The notes below the pieces were generated by a model that was not told where the DNA came from, made no database searches, and saw only the letters and a program-made list of their open reading frames with translations. This document shows positions 1 to 11,064 of a stretch of DNA of 64,000 nucleotides, one piece after another. The stretch lies in the NCBI GenBank assembly GCA_038380435.1, contig JAWZYU010000013.1:15761901-15825900 (forward strand), in the 5' to 3' direction. Each line of letters begins with the position of its first letter. Positions within the stretch are counted from its first letter, which is position 1. The position numbers and the translations under genes were made by a program. The stretch comes from Ryuthela nishihirai. Lineage: Eukaryota > Arthropoda > Arachnida > Araneae > Heptathelidae.

Positions 1-4
1 ATTT

Positions 5-48
5 ATGTGCAAAAAAAGTGCTGCTCAGAGGTAAAACAACGCAACTGA
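5..48 (+). mobile_element. SINE-A 3' tail fragment
   Basis: Matches the SINE-A 3' end (GTGCAAAAAAGTGC..CTCAGAGGTAAAACAAC). Only the tail is present and the window edge is close. Confidence 0.7.
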
Positions 49-418
49 ATTGCGAAAAGAGAAATAGAAAAACGTAAAGCAATCAACTTTAGATAATTTT
101 CTGAAGACCTCCCTCCATTCAGTAACTTATCACATAATCTTTTAAAACTTTTGAATTTTATTAAATTTTTTTAAATTCGAATTTAATTTTGAATACAGAT
201 ATAAAAGTGAACTGATTAAATAATAAATTGCAGAATTCTTAAATAAAGAAATATGTGTAATTATACCACATTAAGAGCCTTTTGTTTTCAGACTGTTTAA
301 AAATTAACAGATCATATAGGCATGGAAAAAGTTTCCTTCGGAATACCCTATACTGTACACGAGGCCTTCGTTTAACGCTCTTTCATTTAACGCTCGGATA
401 CCAGGAACGCATCCTGAA
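49..418. other. Unassigned AT-rich stretch
   Basis: No gene or repeat recognised. A short direct repeat TTTAACGCTC occurs at about 371 and 386. Confidence 0.5.
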
Positions 419-813
419 AGGGTTGGGTTGGGTTGTTTTACCTCTGAGCGGCACTTTTTTGCACACCATGGGCTAAATGGCCAGGTCACATGGACCCTGA
501 AGGCTCAGAGAAGATTGGGGGAGGGGACCCATTGGAATAGCTGTTGGGAGACAGATGGTAGCCTCCCGTCAAGGCCATCCAGCGTGTTCTTTAACGTGCA
601 CAGGGTATGGCTCTCCCGCACACGGGGCCACGGCTTAACGTACCATCCGATCGGACGGCGGTCTTTCAAGGCCCATCGGTGTCCCCTACTGACCGTGGGC
701 AGGGCGGGGAATTTTGCGGAGATAAATCTCAACGCTGACCCAGCTGGGACTCGAATCTGGGAACTACAGATTACGAGCCTGGCGCGCTACCGACTGAGCC
801 CCCCCCCCCCCCC
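419..813 (-). mobile_element. SINE-A, full length
   Basis: Minus-strand copy of about 390 bp. In SINE sense the head has tRNA boxes A (GGCTCAGTCGGTAGCGCGCC) and B (GTTCGAGTCCC-like). A central part carries the GGGACGTTAA..GCACGTTAAAGAACAC motif, followed by a CT-rich part. The 3' end is AAAACAACCCAACCC. The head resembles elongator tRNA-Met (CTCATAATCTG) or tRNA-Thr. Short open frames through it are incidental. Confidence 0.88.
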
Positions 814-1589
814 AAATCCTGAAAGCCAAAACGAGGTACGACTGTATATATTTAGTCTGTTTAGCATGAGAATTGATGACCATGAATAACTCTGTCTCCC
901 TTTCTCTGGGGGGTGTTGTCTCAGCTCACTTAGGGTCAACTCTCAACTTGTGCTGTTTTCAGCATTCAAACATCAAATATTTAAAAATCATTCAAAATTC
1001 AGAAATCAATCGCACGAAGCGACCCTAACTCCATTGCATTGGCGACCAAATCAAAATCAATCCTTCTTTGGCCAGCACATTGGATTTAATAAGGCGACTT
1101 CTCATCCGTTCAGCGCATTTCTTGACGAGATGGTGAAAAATTCCTCATTGCCAATATTTTCTCCAGTTTCTAAGTTCACCAAGATCGCCATTAGAACTAC
1201 GGGAAAGGTGAATTGCTATTTTGCAGACTTCCTTCCCTACAGCTGTACGTTTATGCTGAGGCATATTCCTAATGTAGAATCAGCTAATATAGTTTTGTAC
1301 GAAGGCAATGAATTCGTAGGAACTGCCCTGATTGCAGGATTAAAACAGATTCGTGCATTTAACTTCCTCTGACCCCGTCCGTACCTTTGTACCTCAAGAC
1401 CATTCTTTGACCATCCTTTCTCCTCGGCAGTGGTCATGGAAAACATTCATTGAATTCGTAGAGAGTTTCTTAAGGCAGTTAAAGAACCTTTTACAAGGAC
1501 CGCTGTTTTCCTTCACATTAATTCGCATTTTGGAAATTAAGCTTCAGATTCACGTCTATAGTTTCACTCTAAGACTGCACATGGCAAGA
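814..1589. other. Unassigned stretch with an unrecognised 140-codon open frame
   Basis: An open frame at 950-1372 (plus) has no domain, signal or family resemblance I can see and no neighbouring splice structure. I do not call it a gene. Confidence 0.4.
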
Positions 1590-1680
1590 ATAAATAAAAA
1601 TCCCTCAAGCAGCTGCTAAGTATAATAGAAAGGGGAGAAAATCTGTGAGGAAGTCGAGAGCTCAGCAGAAAGAAAATAAA
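1590..1680 (-). mobile_element. SINE-B 3' fragment, degenerate
   Basis: CCCTCAAGCAGCTGCT and CTGTGAGGA..CTCAGCAGAAAGA match the minus-strand 3' part of SINE-B. The TGACAGGAGCCTGTCA block is lost. Confidence 0.6.
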
Positions 1681-1829
1681 AGAGAAAAGAAAAATCCTCA
1701 CTTTACCCCGATCCCTTTGCCCGCTCCCCTCTCTCTCACTCCAATGAAATTCCTTAAAATTTCCATCGATACTTTATGAGTTGAGATTTTCTCCTGTTGG
1801 GTCCTCAGTGAAAGAGAGGACAGCGATGT

Positions 1830-2345
1830 CCGTAAAATGGACTTCGTGTTGGAAAAAGCCTTGCTTTGTGCACGTTAAAGAACAATTTGGATGACCTTAG
1901 GAGAAGGCGTCCATCTGTCTCTTCGGAGCTGTCCAGTGAATCCTCTCTTCCTACCAAGCTCACAGCTCCGCAAAATTCCCCGCCCTGCCCACGGTCTAGA
2001 GCACACCTATGGGCTTGGAAAGGCCGTCGTCCGTCGGATGGGACGTTAAGCCGTGGCCCGGTGTGCGGGAGAGCCATACCCTGTGCACGTTAAAGAACAC
2101 GCTGGATGGCCTTGACGGGAGGCTACCATCTGTCTCCAACAGCTGTTCCAGTGGGTCCCCTCCCCCAACCTTCTCTGAGCCTTCGGGGTCCATGTGACCT
2201 GGCCATTTAGCCCATGGTGTGCAAAAAAGTGCCGCTCAGAGGTAAAACAACCCAACCCAACCCAAGCTCACAGCCCTTAAAGTCATTGCGACATAGTCAT
2301 CTTTAATGTACAGCAGAAAAGTGCCGCTCAGAGGTACAACAGCCA
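1830..2345 (+). mobile_element. Old SINE-A copy used as an insertion target
   Basis: Diverged plus-strand copy (GCACGTTAAAGAACA, CCATCTGTCTC, tail GTGCCGCTCAGAGG) split by the younger copy at 1966-2263. The halves meet at the duplicated AAGCTCACAGC. Confidence 0.7.
1966..2263 (+). mobile_element. SINE-A, 5'-truncated, inside an older SINE-A
   Basis: Begins inside the region after the tRNA head and ends in (CAACC)n. Flanked by AAGCTCACAG(C) at 1956-1966 and 2264-2274, an 11-bp target duplication in which the last C overlaps the element start. This is what target-primed insertion with 5' truncation leaves. Confidence 0.88.
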
Positions 2346-2913
2346 ACCAACTTCCTCGATGTGCGATCCTTCCTTTGGTTCAAAGACCTTTTCTCTTATT
2401 GAACAGAATTTAATTTACGGATTTAAATTCGCGGAAAGAATTTTTTGTTCACTTCTTTTGCTTTCTTCTTGAATTGCTTCTTCAGTCACAACTAGCAGGA
2501 GAAAGGCGCCACAGTAAGAGCACTTGTAACTCCTTTTTTCACCTTAACCTTTCATCCCAATACTTTTCGGCGTTTCTCCTAAACGAATCCTTTTATCAGT
2601 TAAATTATAACTTCCCCAAATTCTTGAATACCTTCAGAGAAAAACTCCTTTGCTTGAGCAAGGCAGGGCAACTTTTGTGCCTGGTGAGAAATTACTCTGT
2701 GAGAAGTGAGGACTGTGCCCATGAAGTGCATTCGGACTCTTTGCATCCACGAGACTTTGAGAACACTTTGGAAAGAGAAACCGCTTTCAATATGCGAACC
2801 TAGATAAGAGATAACAGCGAGAAAGTTTCCATCTCCCCCATTACGAACGAAAATAAAGCTTGATTGAGATCCTCCCCAGACCATTCTGAGTGAGATTGAA
2901 CCGAGCATCACCT
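2346..2913. other. Unassigned stretch
   Basis: Holds overlapping open frames on both strands (2474-2803 plus, 2600-2911 minus), neither recognised. It would lie in the first intron of the candidate minus-strand gene. Confidence 0.4.
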
Positions 2914-3215
2914 ACCTGCTTTCTAGTGAAGCGAACACCGCTCTGGATATCCTCTGACAATCTCTTGTGGGTGTCCAGGTGTGAGCTTGTCTGGAACCGT
3001 TCTGTCTGCTCTTTCGCTTCTCGCTCCCTCCTCTAGACCTGGTCCACCCCCATCTCCCGATGACGTCACACCAACCCAAATATACTCCGGGCCTCGCGCC
3101 TATATTTAGCCCCGCCCTCGGCACAACGGGACCTTCTGGTGGCGGTGGATTACGTTTCGCTCTTCAGCTGCTACACGAGGCACGAGCTCTGCCACTAACA
3201 CGAAACGTGACGTCA
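2914..3215 (-). promoter_or_regulatory. Candidate minus-strand promoter and untranslated first exon
   Basis: A GC/CpG-rich island. It holds CRE palindromes TGACGTCA at 3061-3068 and 3208-3215 and a MEF2-type site CTATATTTAG at 3100-3109. Reading minus, about 150 bp of non-repetitive, stop-containing sequence leads to a consensus donor CAG|GTAGGT, with the exon ending at 2916. The set resembles an inducible-gene promoter with a 5' UTR exon. No coding exon downstream (below 2914) was recognised, so the gene identity is unknown. Confidence 0.35.
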
Positions 3216-3453
3216 GAGAATCGTGTCTTCCTCTCAGTGCCAACTGAAAGCCGAATCTCGAAGGGTGGATTATCTAAGCTGGGGGGGGGGGGTGTAAGTG
3301 GCGATGTCGCCATCGGAAAGCACTCTCAGCCAAAGACGTCATTAAAGCTCTCCCAGTGGCAAATCGTTTGTCTGCTCCTTCAGAATCCAACGGATGCATA
3401 ATACTTATTCACATCCCCTTCCTATGCCACCTTTGGTATCAATTGGTCTAGCT

Positions 3454-3949
3454 CAGTGGTTCCCAAACTTATTTGTCCTACCGTCCCCTTTTCAGAAAAA
3501 AAAAATTACTCAGCGTCCCCCTGGAATTCTTTAAGCGAACAAATGGAAAGATGCGGTGACAAACTTGCGTTCTTTTATGTTTCTATATTTCTACCTACGT
3601 CCTACAACATAGTAAATAAAGATGTTGTTTTTAATAAGACACCTCGAAGCTTGAAATTACAAAATTATTTATTAAAATCAACCATAGTAACATTCGCATT
3701 ACACGCAGAAAATTAAGATAACGAAGGATAATTTTATGTGTTTATTTGGAAAATAAAGTAATCATTACGACTTTAACTCTATGTTACACAACAGATGAGA
3801 AACATACGAACGGTTTTTCAAAACTTTCTTATCTTCCCTTCTTTCTTTATGCTTTCACCCCCCCCCCAATTGTACCCGAGGCTACTACCGACCCCCTGGA
3901 TCGTTCCAGCGCCCCCAGGGGGCGGTATCGCCCACTTTGGGAAACATTG
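3454..3949. mobile_element. hAT-type MITE with 8-bp target duplication
   Basis: Ends CAGTGGTTCCCAAA and (reverse complement) CAATGTTTCCCAAA. Flanked by exact GTCTAGCT at 3446-3453 and 3950-3957. CAG..TG termini with an 8-bp duplication are diagnostic of the hAT superfamily. 496 bp, no transposase. Confidence 0.9.
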
Positions 3950-4101
3950 GTCTAGCTGTTTATAGCAGGTCAGTTCAGTTCTGATGCGGAATCTATAAGG
4001 CAAGCGAGACTCAGCCATCCTAGATCATCAAGTTTCCTTTCACCTCAGAAGAACCTTTGAATTCCTCTTCAGGCGAATGCAGAGAGTGGATTCGGAACAG
4101 A

Positions 4102-4475
4102 TTACCTTTGAGCGGCACTTTTTTGTACACCATTGGCTAAATGGCCAGGTCACATGGACCCCGAAGGCTCAGAGAAGGTTGGGGGAGGGGACCCACTGGA
4201 ACAGCTGTTGGGAGACAGATGGTAGTCTCCCGTCAAGGCCATCCAGAGTGTTCTTTAACGTGCACAGGGTATGGCTCTCCCGCACACGGGGCCACGGCTT
4301 AACGTCCCATCCAACGGACGGTGGCCTTTCCAAGCCCATCGGTGTCCCCTACTGACCGTGGGCAGGGCGGGGAAATTTGAGGAGATAAATCTCAACGCTG
4401 ACCCAGCTGGGACTCGAACCTGGGAACTACAGATTATGTGTCTGGCGCGCTACCGACTGAGGCATTCCCGCCCCC
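4102..4475 (-). mobile_element. SINE-A, near full length
   Basis: Same order of blocks as the copy at 419. Its tRNA-like head at the right end is mutated (GATTATGTGTCTGG). It abuts a second copy. Confidence 0.87.
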
Positions 4476-4477
4476 GG

Positions 4478-4868
4478 AGGGTTGGGTTGTTTTATCTCTG
4501 AGCACTTTTTTGCGGCACTTTTTTGCACACCATGGGCTAAATGGCCAGGTCACATGGACCCCGAAGGCTCAGAGAAGGTTGGGAGAGAGGACCTACTGGA
4601 ACAGCTGTTGGGAGACAGATGGTAGCCTCCCGTCAAGGCCATCCAGTGTGTTCTTTAACGTGCACAGGGTATGGCTCTCCCACACACGGGGCCACGGCTT
4701 AACGTCCCATCCGACGGACGGCGGCCTTTCCAAGCCCATCGGTGTCCCCTACTGACCGTGGGCAGGGCGGGGAAGTTTGCGGAGATAAATCTCAACGCTG
4801 ACCCAGCTGGGACTCGAACCTGGGAACTACAGATTACGAGCCTGGCGCGCTACCGACTGAGCCACCCC
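4478..4868 (-). mobile_element. SINE-A, full length, adjacent copy
   Basis: Starts at GGGTTGGGTTGTTTTA next to the head of the previous copy, giving a head-to-tail pair. Its 3' tail has a local duplication (GCACTTTTTTGCGGCACTTTTTTGCAC at about 4501-4528). Confidence 0.88.
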
Positions 4869-5645
4869 CGCTCCGATTAGGAAAAGACAATGAACATCAG
4901 ATCTAAAGAAATCATTTCTCAAATTTTCATAAATCAGTGTTCTGCTCGTTTTTTAAAATTATTATTAATATTAAATTTACATATTATTAGAAATTATATA
5001 TATATATATTTAATTTAATGTTCTTTCTCTGTGAAAACTCTGGCGCAATTTCTGTAGGGCAACTTTAGAAACTCAAAGTAGGTTGCTTACTTTTTTACTC
5101 TTTTGCTGCCCTTTGGAATAAAATCTCCAGGTTATAAGAAACCCAAAAGTTGAGGTTAGTGGTGGAGAGGAAAGCCAACTGGACGGACATCACAAGAGAG
5201 AATGGACTCTCCTGACAACGCCGTCCAGCGCGTTTCTTTCCCTTCTAGTGACAAAGAGATTTGAATGAATCCCGATCAATCTAAAGCAGCACGAGAGAGA
5301 TCTAAGAGGAAAGAAAAATAAGGACAGCACACGGCAGAAAGGAAACGTCAATTTCTTATTCGGGATTCAAACCCAGATTCCTTTGCTCTACAGCCAAACA
5401 AGCTAATCTCTCTGACGACATTTATGTGAAGAAAAAATAACCAAATCAGGAAGAGTAATCCTTTTCGAGAATTGCCCAATCGGGATTGTGATGTCAGCGC
5501 AACTGAAATTAACTCTGCCCCCAGGGGGTGGGGAGGGGTGATGAACTCCATCCACTTCATCAAATAATCGAAACCCATTTTCTGTCAATATGTCGATTTC
5601 ACAGTCTCAATTTTCGATTTCATCCTTTGCACATTAGGTGAATGC

Positions 5646-5680
<35 letters not shown>

Positions 5681-6205
5681 AGCACCATGGGCGGAGGTTC
5701 AACCAGACCGTGCAATTTAGTTAAATATAATATTAGATATTCTCTCTGAGGAATGTTATCGCATCGAAGCTTACAGTTTCAATTACAACTTTCTCACTCT
5801 CCTTCCACGAAATTAGCTATTATTTTAAGTAGTTTCTCAGGATTTCTTTTACGATAACTTAACCCCCCCCCCGCAACATCCACATCTGCATCACTTAACT
5901 TGCGGTATTCAAGTTACTCCGCTTACAAGCGTAAACAGAAAGTTTCTAAAAGAAAAGCGCACTTTATCTCTTCTTTGAATTCTGTGTACGACAAATGCTG
6001 ATAGGAAGGAAAAGAGCAACAGAAATCTTTAAAGAGGAAGTGAGCGCAAATCGGATATTGAAATTTCATTTCCTGCCAGCTGTTTCCAACAAATCTATTC
6101 GCGTACATGTCGTTGCACTTTTACAGTGATGTTTAGCTCATAATTATGACATTTTCTAGGGTTGTACGAAAAAAGGGCATGAAAGATCTCGAGTTGTGAT
6201 ATTTA
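4869..6205. other. Unassigned stretch with simple repeats
   Basis: Contains a short (TA)n near 5000 and (CAT)12 at 5646-5681. A weak SINE-A-like remnant may lie at 5180-5245. No gene recognised. Confidence 0.5.
5646..5681. repeat. (CAT)n microsatellite
   Basis: Twelve uninterrupted CAT triplets. Confidence 0.97.
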
Positions 6206-6338
6206 TGTCTTCAATAGGCCACTCGGTGATGCCAGCTGCTGCTTCAGTTCATCATCCTCATCCTCTCGTATCTTCCCAGAGGATGATAATGATGAACTGA
6301 AGCAGCAGTTGGCATCACCGAGTGGCCGATTGAAGACA
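6206..6338. repeat. Foldback, about 60-bp arms and 13-nt loop
   Basis: Left arm 6206-6265 and right arm 6279-6338 are reverse complements with only a few mismatches (core GGCCACTCGGTGATGCCA). It lies about 100 bp upstream of the 37-bp minisatellite. Confidence 0.9.
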
Positions 6339-6438
6339 GTTCACGAGACAGTACAAACCAGTCTTTGTCCTCTGCTGCATCTGCGCTCACGAGGATTCCT
6401 CTCGCAACCTCGTGCAGCAGCATCCACTGAAGACCATC

Positions 6439-6921
6439 CCCGAAGATCAGGTTCTCCGGGACTTCACCTTCCACCGACGAAGATCAGGTGCTCCCGGGCT
6501 TCACCTTCCGCCAACAAAGATCAGGTGCTCCCGGGTTTCACCATCCACCAACGAAGATCAAGTGCTCCCGGGCTTCACCTTCCACCAACGAAGATCAAGT
6601 GCTCCCGGGCTTCACCTTCCACCGACGAAGATCAGGTGCTCCCGGGCTTCACCTTCCACCGACGAAGATTAAGTGCTCCCGGGCTTCACCTTCCACCAAC
6701 GAAGATCAGGTGCTTCCGTGTTTCACCTTCCACCGACGAAGATCAGGTGCTCCCGGGCTTCACCTTCCGCCGACGAAGATCAGGTGCTCCCGGGCTTCAC
6801 CTTCCGCCGACGAAGATCAGGTGCTCCCGGGCTTCACCTTCCGCCGACGATCAGATTCTCCCGGACTTCACTTTCCGCCGACGATGATCAGGTGCTCCCG
6901 GGCTTCACCTTCCACCGATGC
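6439..6921. repeat. 37-bp GC-rich minisatellite, about 13 units
   Basis: Unit core GATCAGGTGCTCCCGGGCTT followed by CACCTTCCNCCGACGAA. Units are highly similar, with substitutions and one short unit near 6845. Because 37 leaves remainder 1 on division by 3 and no frame has a stop, all three plus frames stay open, each giving a 37-residue super-repeat. These are not genes as far as I can tell. Confidence 0.95.
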
Positions 6922-7592
6922 AAATTGATCAGACGAATTAATTGCCAACAGATATGTACTGGCGAGAAGAGATTTGCGGATATTTTGATCCGAAGTCAGC
7001 ACTTCGGCAGTGAAGATTTTTGGATTTCTTTTATCAGAGGAAAGCACATCGAAAAGGAATTTTTTTGCCAGAGAAAGCACTTCAGCAATGGCAATTTTGG
7101 TCAGTTAACCAATAGTAATTCAGTTTTCAGGGTTTATAGCTTTTAGGAAAGGGTTTAGATTTAAAAGTTTTGTGATTCAAATCAGAGCAGAACTACATCC
7201 TGACGTGAAGTGAGCCGAACCCCGCTCCTTTGATAGGAGATAAAAAAAGGCGTAATTTAGTAAAAGACATAATTTTTAACCGGTGAGCCTCGGATAAGAA
7301 AAAATGTTCCTTTTCTGGTGTTGTCTTTCCGCTGAGCTCTTGCCTTACTCACAGTCTTCATGTCTGGCTTTGAAGTCTTGGCTTCGTATCTGTCTCATCA
7401 GATTCAAGAGAGCTTTTCCCTCTCCCCGCAGAGTTAGGAAAGTGTCTAGCCAACAGCTGAAAACGATCTGTGATGTAAGCACGAGGCTTACGTAATAAAT
7501 GCTTTGCCCATTTCTTTCTGAGATTTGCTGTTACCTCGATCAACACTCGATATGGCATCCTAATACCCTATATGAAGAAAGAAGCCTTCGGT
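6922..7592. other. Unassigned stretch
   Basis: Unique sequence between the minisatellite and a SINE-A fragment. Nothing recognised. Confidence 0.5.
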
Positions 7593-7845
7593 CAGAAAGT
7601 GGACACCGATGGGCTTGTAAAGACCTCCGTCCATTGGATGGGACGTTAAACCGTGGTCCGTGTGTGAGACAGCCATACCCTCTTCGCGTTAAAGAATACG
7701 CTGGATAGCCTTGATGAGAGACTGCCATTTGTCTTCTGTCCTGTGGGTTTTCTTCCCCCAACCTTCTCTGAGTTCTTGGGGTCCTTGTGACCTGATTCTT
7801 TAGCCCACCTGTGCAAAAAAGTGCAGCTCAGAAGTGAAACACCCT
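7593..7845 (+). mobile_element. SINE-A, 5'-truncated
   Basis: Begins at GGACACCGATGGGCTTG, lacks the tRNA head, ends in the GTGCAAAAAAGTGCAGCTCAG tail. Confidence 0.82.
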
Positions 7846-9179
7846 TTGCAGAAGTTAGCGATCAACTTGCGCATATGTTTCTGCATGTGGTTAAGAAAGA
7901 GCATTTGACATCGGAAATCAGAAAAATGCTAAATTTAACAGATTCTGTGTTTCCGATTTCATCGCCGACCTCTCAGCTCTTTGGCACAAGTTTCGACTGT
8001 AATGACAAAAATAAAAAATCCCATTGCACAACTGGGAACGACAGCAATAGCTCTGCTGCCTCTCTTCCACTAGAGCCTCCTCCCCCACCCCCACCCCCAT
8101 TGCCCTCTCGAGGAAGATTTCCAAGTTGATTCGATGGGCACGAGCAGCTGACTTCAACTGTCTAGCGTAAATGCACGCGGATTTGTGTGATCATCACCCC
8201 CACCAAAGTCCAGAACTCGGCGCTGTCAACGTAACAAGGGCACACACACCACCGAGCTATGGAAGAGAGCCGAGTGAAAAACCGTTGTCTGGCAAGCTGT
8301 TCGGAAACCGGGCGAGCAGAAGAAGCAAATGGGTCAACGCCGAGCCAACAAAATCCTCCTCATCCGCGTGGGAGGATTCGGCGCGGACAACTGTGATCTG
8401 TGTCATGTGACGCAAATGGTCGCCATTTGTGTCCTCGTGCACGAGGCACCGTCAACAGCCGATTCTTTCGAGAGTCGTCGTCTTTGCAAGAAAAGCGGAA
8501 GAGATCATCCTCCTGGGACAGAATTAGCAGGGGGGGGGAGATGTTCATCACTCAGCTTTGCGCAACTCTTCTCAGCTTCCCGTTGCTAAGGCAGCCACAA
8601 CAAACAAATGCTCACAGACTTAAACAACATTGTTACTCGTAGGCCACTGCTGAAGTTCACAGCAAAGACGGTGACTGGTGGTGATGGAGGAGGGGGGAGG
8701 GGTCGTGTACCATTCCCCCCCCCCACACACACACACACTTATGTCCCAAAGAAAACTCGTCTCGATGGCAATAAGCCAGATCCATCGAAATATGCCTTCT
8801 CGGATGGAAATTTGTGGACTGAAAAACTAAAAGTTTCGCTATTTTTTTGGTGGTGGTTTTGGAATGCAACAGATGTAAATTAAAACGATTGTGAAGGCTT
8901 GTAATAACATAATTCCAAACCATTGCTCCCTTCTCTAAAATCTTGCTTTTCTTGTTGCTGGAAGGAATGACATAATTGCGAATGAAAATATTTGCCTCAT
9001 CTTTCTCAAAACGAATCATCTTTCATCTCAACGTGTCTGCTGTTGCTCTCTTTCTATCACCACCAGTAGCTTAAAAATGGGGGGGGGGTGAGAGTTTTTC
9101 GGTTATTCACCATTCTAATAAATTCACTTAAAAGAAGTGAAAGATATACTCTAGATTTCTTAACAACAAATATTAATAT
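7846..9179. other. Unassigned, partly CpG-rich stretch
   Basis: 8150-8600 is GC/CpG-rich and unique, with short open frames on both strands that I cannot assign. (CA)n and C-runs lie at about 8716-8740. It could contain an untranslated exon, but no splice pattern stands out. Confidence 0.4.
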
Positions 9180-9297
9180 AAAAAAATATCCCCTCAAGCA
9201 GCTGCTTGCCACAGAGGTCTGGCAGGAGCCTGTCGGTTTATATGCCATAGTAGAAGGTCTGTGAGGAAGGATGACAGGACCTCAGCAGAAAGAATGA
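9180..9297 (-). mobile_element. SINE-B 3' part
   Basis: CCCCTCAAGCAGCTGCTTGCC, GGCAGGAGCCTGTCGGTTTA and CTCAGCAGAAAGA in minus orientation. The tRNA head is missing. It continues into an inverted-duplicated segment. Confidence 0.85.
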
Positions 9298-9450
9298 CAC
9301 ATGCTCATATTATTTCATTAAACTTGTACGTTAAGATTTTTGAATAGAAAATTTGAAGAACTTCGTGTAGCAGTTTAATTATGAATGATTTAAGCTACTG
9401 AAATTGTTCCTAGAGAGAGGATGCGAAAGAAATGGACACAGAAGAACCAA
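9298..9450. repeat. Inverted duplicate, left copy
   Basis: About 150 bp, nearly identical in reverse complement to 13715-13867 (shared core GCAGTTTAATTATGAATGAT). Both copies border a SINE-B remnant, so this is a larger repeat carried with it. Confidence 0.88.
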
Positions 9451-9816
9451 GCGCCATTTCTTCATTCCCCATGATGAGTTTCATTCTTCACCACCACTTT
9501 CATCCCCTCGAATCATCATGAATTGTTACAGTGATCATCACTCTTGCCAAACGATTCCTTTTCAATTCGCCGAATGGCATCGCATTTGAAACCGGAAGTA
9601 TCACCCATCAGTCGCATAAAATCAGAGGCGATTGAGTTTTCCCCCCTCGAGAGTTATCTTCGCAGTTCCCAAAAATCCTCTGCTGAATCCTCTCCGCTCT
9701 AAGGGATGAGAAAAAGCTTCTCTGCTGTGGGGCCACTTCAACGGAGGGAGTGGCCTCGAATGGCGGAAGAAAAATTCAAGAGTGTGTTTTTTCCTTTTGC
9801 AGCCATTCCTCGTGAT

Positions 9817-10068
9817 CAGGTCCCGATCTAGAAAAAATCGAGGATGGGTGGGTGAAGGGGGCGGGATGGGGGGGGGTGAAATCGAGCTAGAAAAATGCAA
9901 AATAGTGTGGGGAGGGCATAACATTTCCCCCTCCGTTTTACAAGTCTTAAAAAAAATTTCTTGAAAAATGCATGAAATATAAATAAGTTTAATCATTTTT
10001 GCCTCCATAACCCTTACTAGCATTCTGAAAAGGGAGGGTGCCCCCCCCCCCGAGTAGATCCGCCCCTG
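9817..10068. mobile_element. hAT-type MITE
   Basis: Ends CAGGTCCCGATCTA and (reverse complement) CAGGGGCGGATCTA. Flanks CTCGTGAT (9809-9816) and CTCATGAT (10069-10076) form an 8-bp duplication with one change. It interrupts a long minus-strand open frame that I reject as coding. Confidence 0.82.
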
Positions 10069-10076
10069 CTCATGAT

Positions 10077-11052
10077 TGTTTTGTCTTCTTAGTGCAGAGA
10101 CCGAATTCGAACTCCTACCATTCATTCGTCGAATACCCTCGCTCCTCGGTGTTTTGCTGGAGATTTTCGACTTTCTCCCTCGAGCTGCACTCTTTGTGAT
10201 GCCCGTGTGGAGCGAAACAGTGGCGAGTGTGTGCTCCGAGATCTCGAGATTTCGAAATCGTGACGCGCAGGAGAACAAGCTGGCATTCAGAAGGGAAAAG
10301 ATCTCGCGGGCATCGAAATCAAAGGATCCTTTGTCCTTTGGTTGCTCACCGAAGCTACATTTTAGCAAAAATCTCTTCTCTCTGTGCACGCTTCACTAAG
10401 TCGTCCTTCTGGCAGGGGAAAATGAGGAAGTAACTTTCTGAGCGAAAAGTGTCCGCAGTGGATTCAGGCGCTCTTCGAATCGGTTTCAAACTCTTCACGA
10501 AATGTCACACATCGATTTTACTTACGGTGGAGAATAACTTTGATGTGACTAAGAATGATGCGGGAAAGAAATGGCAAATTGCAGCGAACTCTGCGCAAGA
10601 CGGCAGCTGATAGACTCCTTCATCTGTGTGCAGTCTTTGAGTGTGCTCTGTAAGCAAACAAAACTCTCTGACCAGAATAGAGAGCTTGAGGTCTCAAGTG
10701 CACCGAATTTAGAAACAATTAAGAAACTAAAGATTATGCAGATAGATCCTGAGGAGGAGCGAATGCATTTTGCTAATTTCATCGAAATTTGCATTTTATT
10801 TATTCACTGAAGAAGAATCTTTTAAATTCCATTTGCTTGGGAAGATCGGGCAGGAACCGAAAAATATAATATAAAAAAAAAATCTGTGTAGGAGGCGACA
10901 CCTCAATAGAAAGTAAGCCTACATGAGGAAGAAATCATCAGTTGTTTTATCGGAGATGGTTTCCTAACTTCATTCATCGAATAGTATGATGCCAATATGT
11001 ATTATTTGATTAAATAGTCTCATTATAGAATGTTGAATTGAAATTCGTTGGC
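10077..11052. other. Unassigned, CpG-rich then AT-rich
   Basis: 10080-10500 is CpG-rich unique sequence with open frames on both strands (10076-10399 plus). 10571-10810 holds another short frame. Nothing is recognisable. Confidence 0.4.
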
Positions 11053-11064
11053 GGAAGTGTAAGG

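Noticed and set aside
950..1372. 140-codon frame as a gene
   Set aside because: No recognisable domain, no splice or promoter context, composition like neighbouring non-coding sequence.
4271..4880. Recurring open frames with MALPHTGPRLN-type translations (also at 27635, 30677, 31822, 59106)
   Set aside because: They are antisense read-through of SINE-A copies; the similarity between them reflects the SINE, not a protein family.
6309..7146. Three overlapping plus-strand frames over the 37-bp minisatellite as a repeat protein gene
   Set aside because: All three frames are equally open purely because the unit lacks stops; no splice sites, signal peptide or unique coding flank. Kept only as a finding.
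9622..10389. 255-codon minus-strand frame
   Set aside because: It runs straight through a hAT MITE with its target duplication and has low-complexity Pro/Ser content; unlikely to be a gene.
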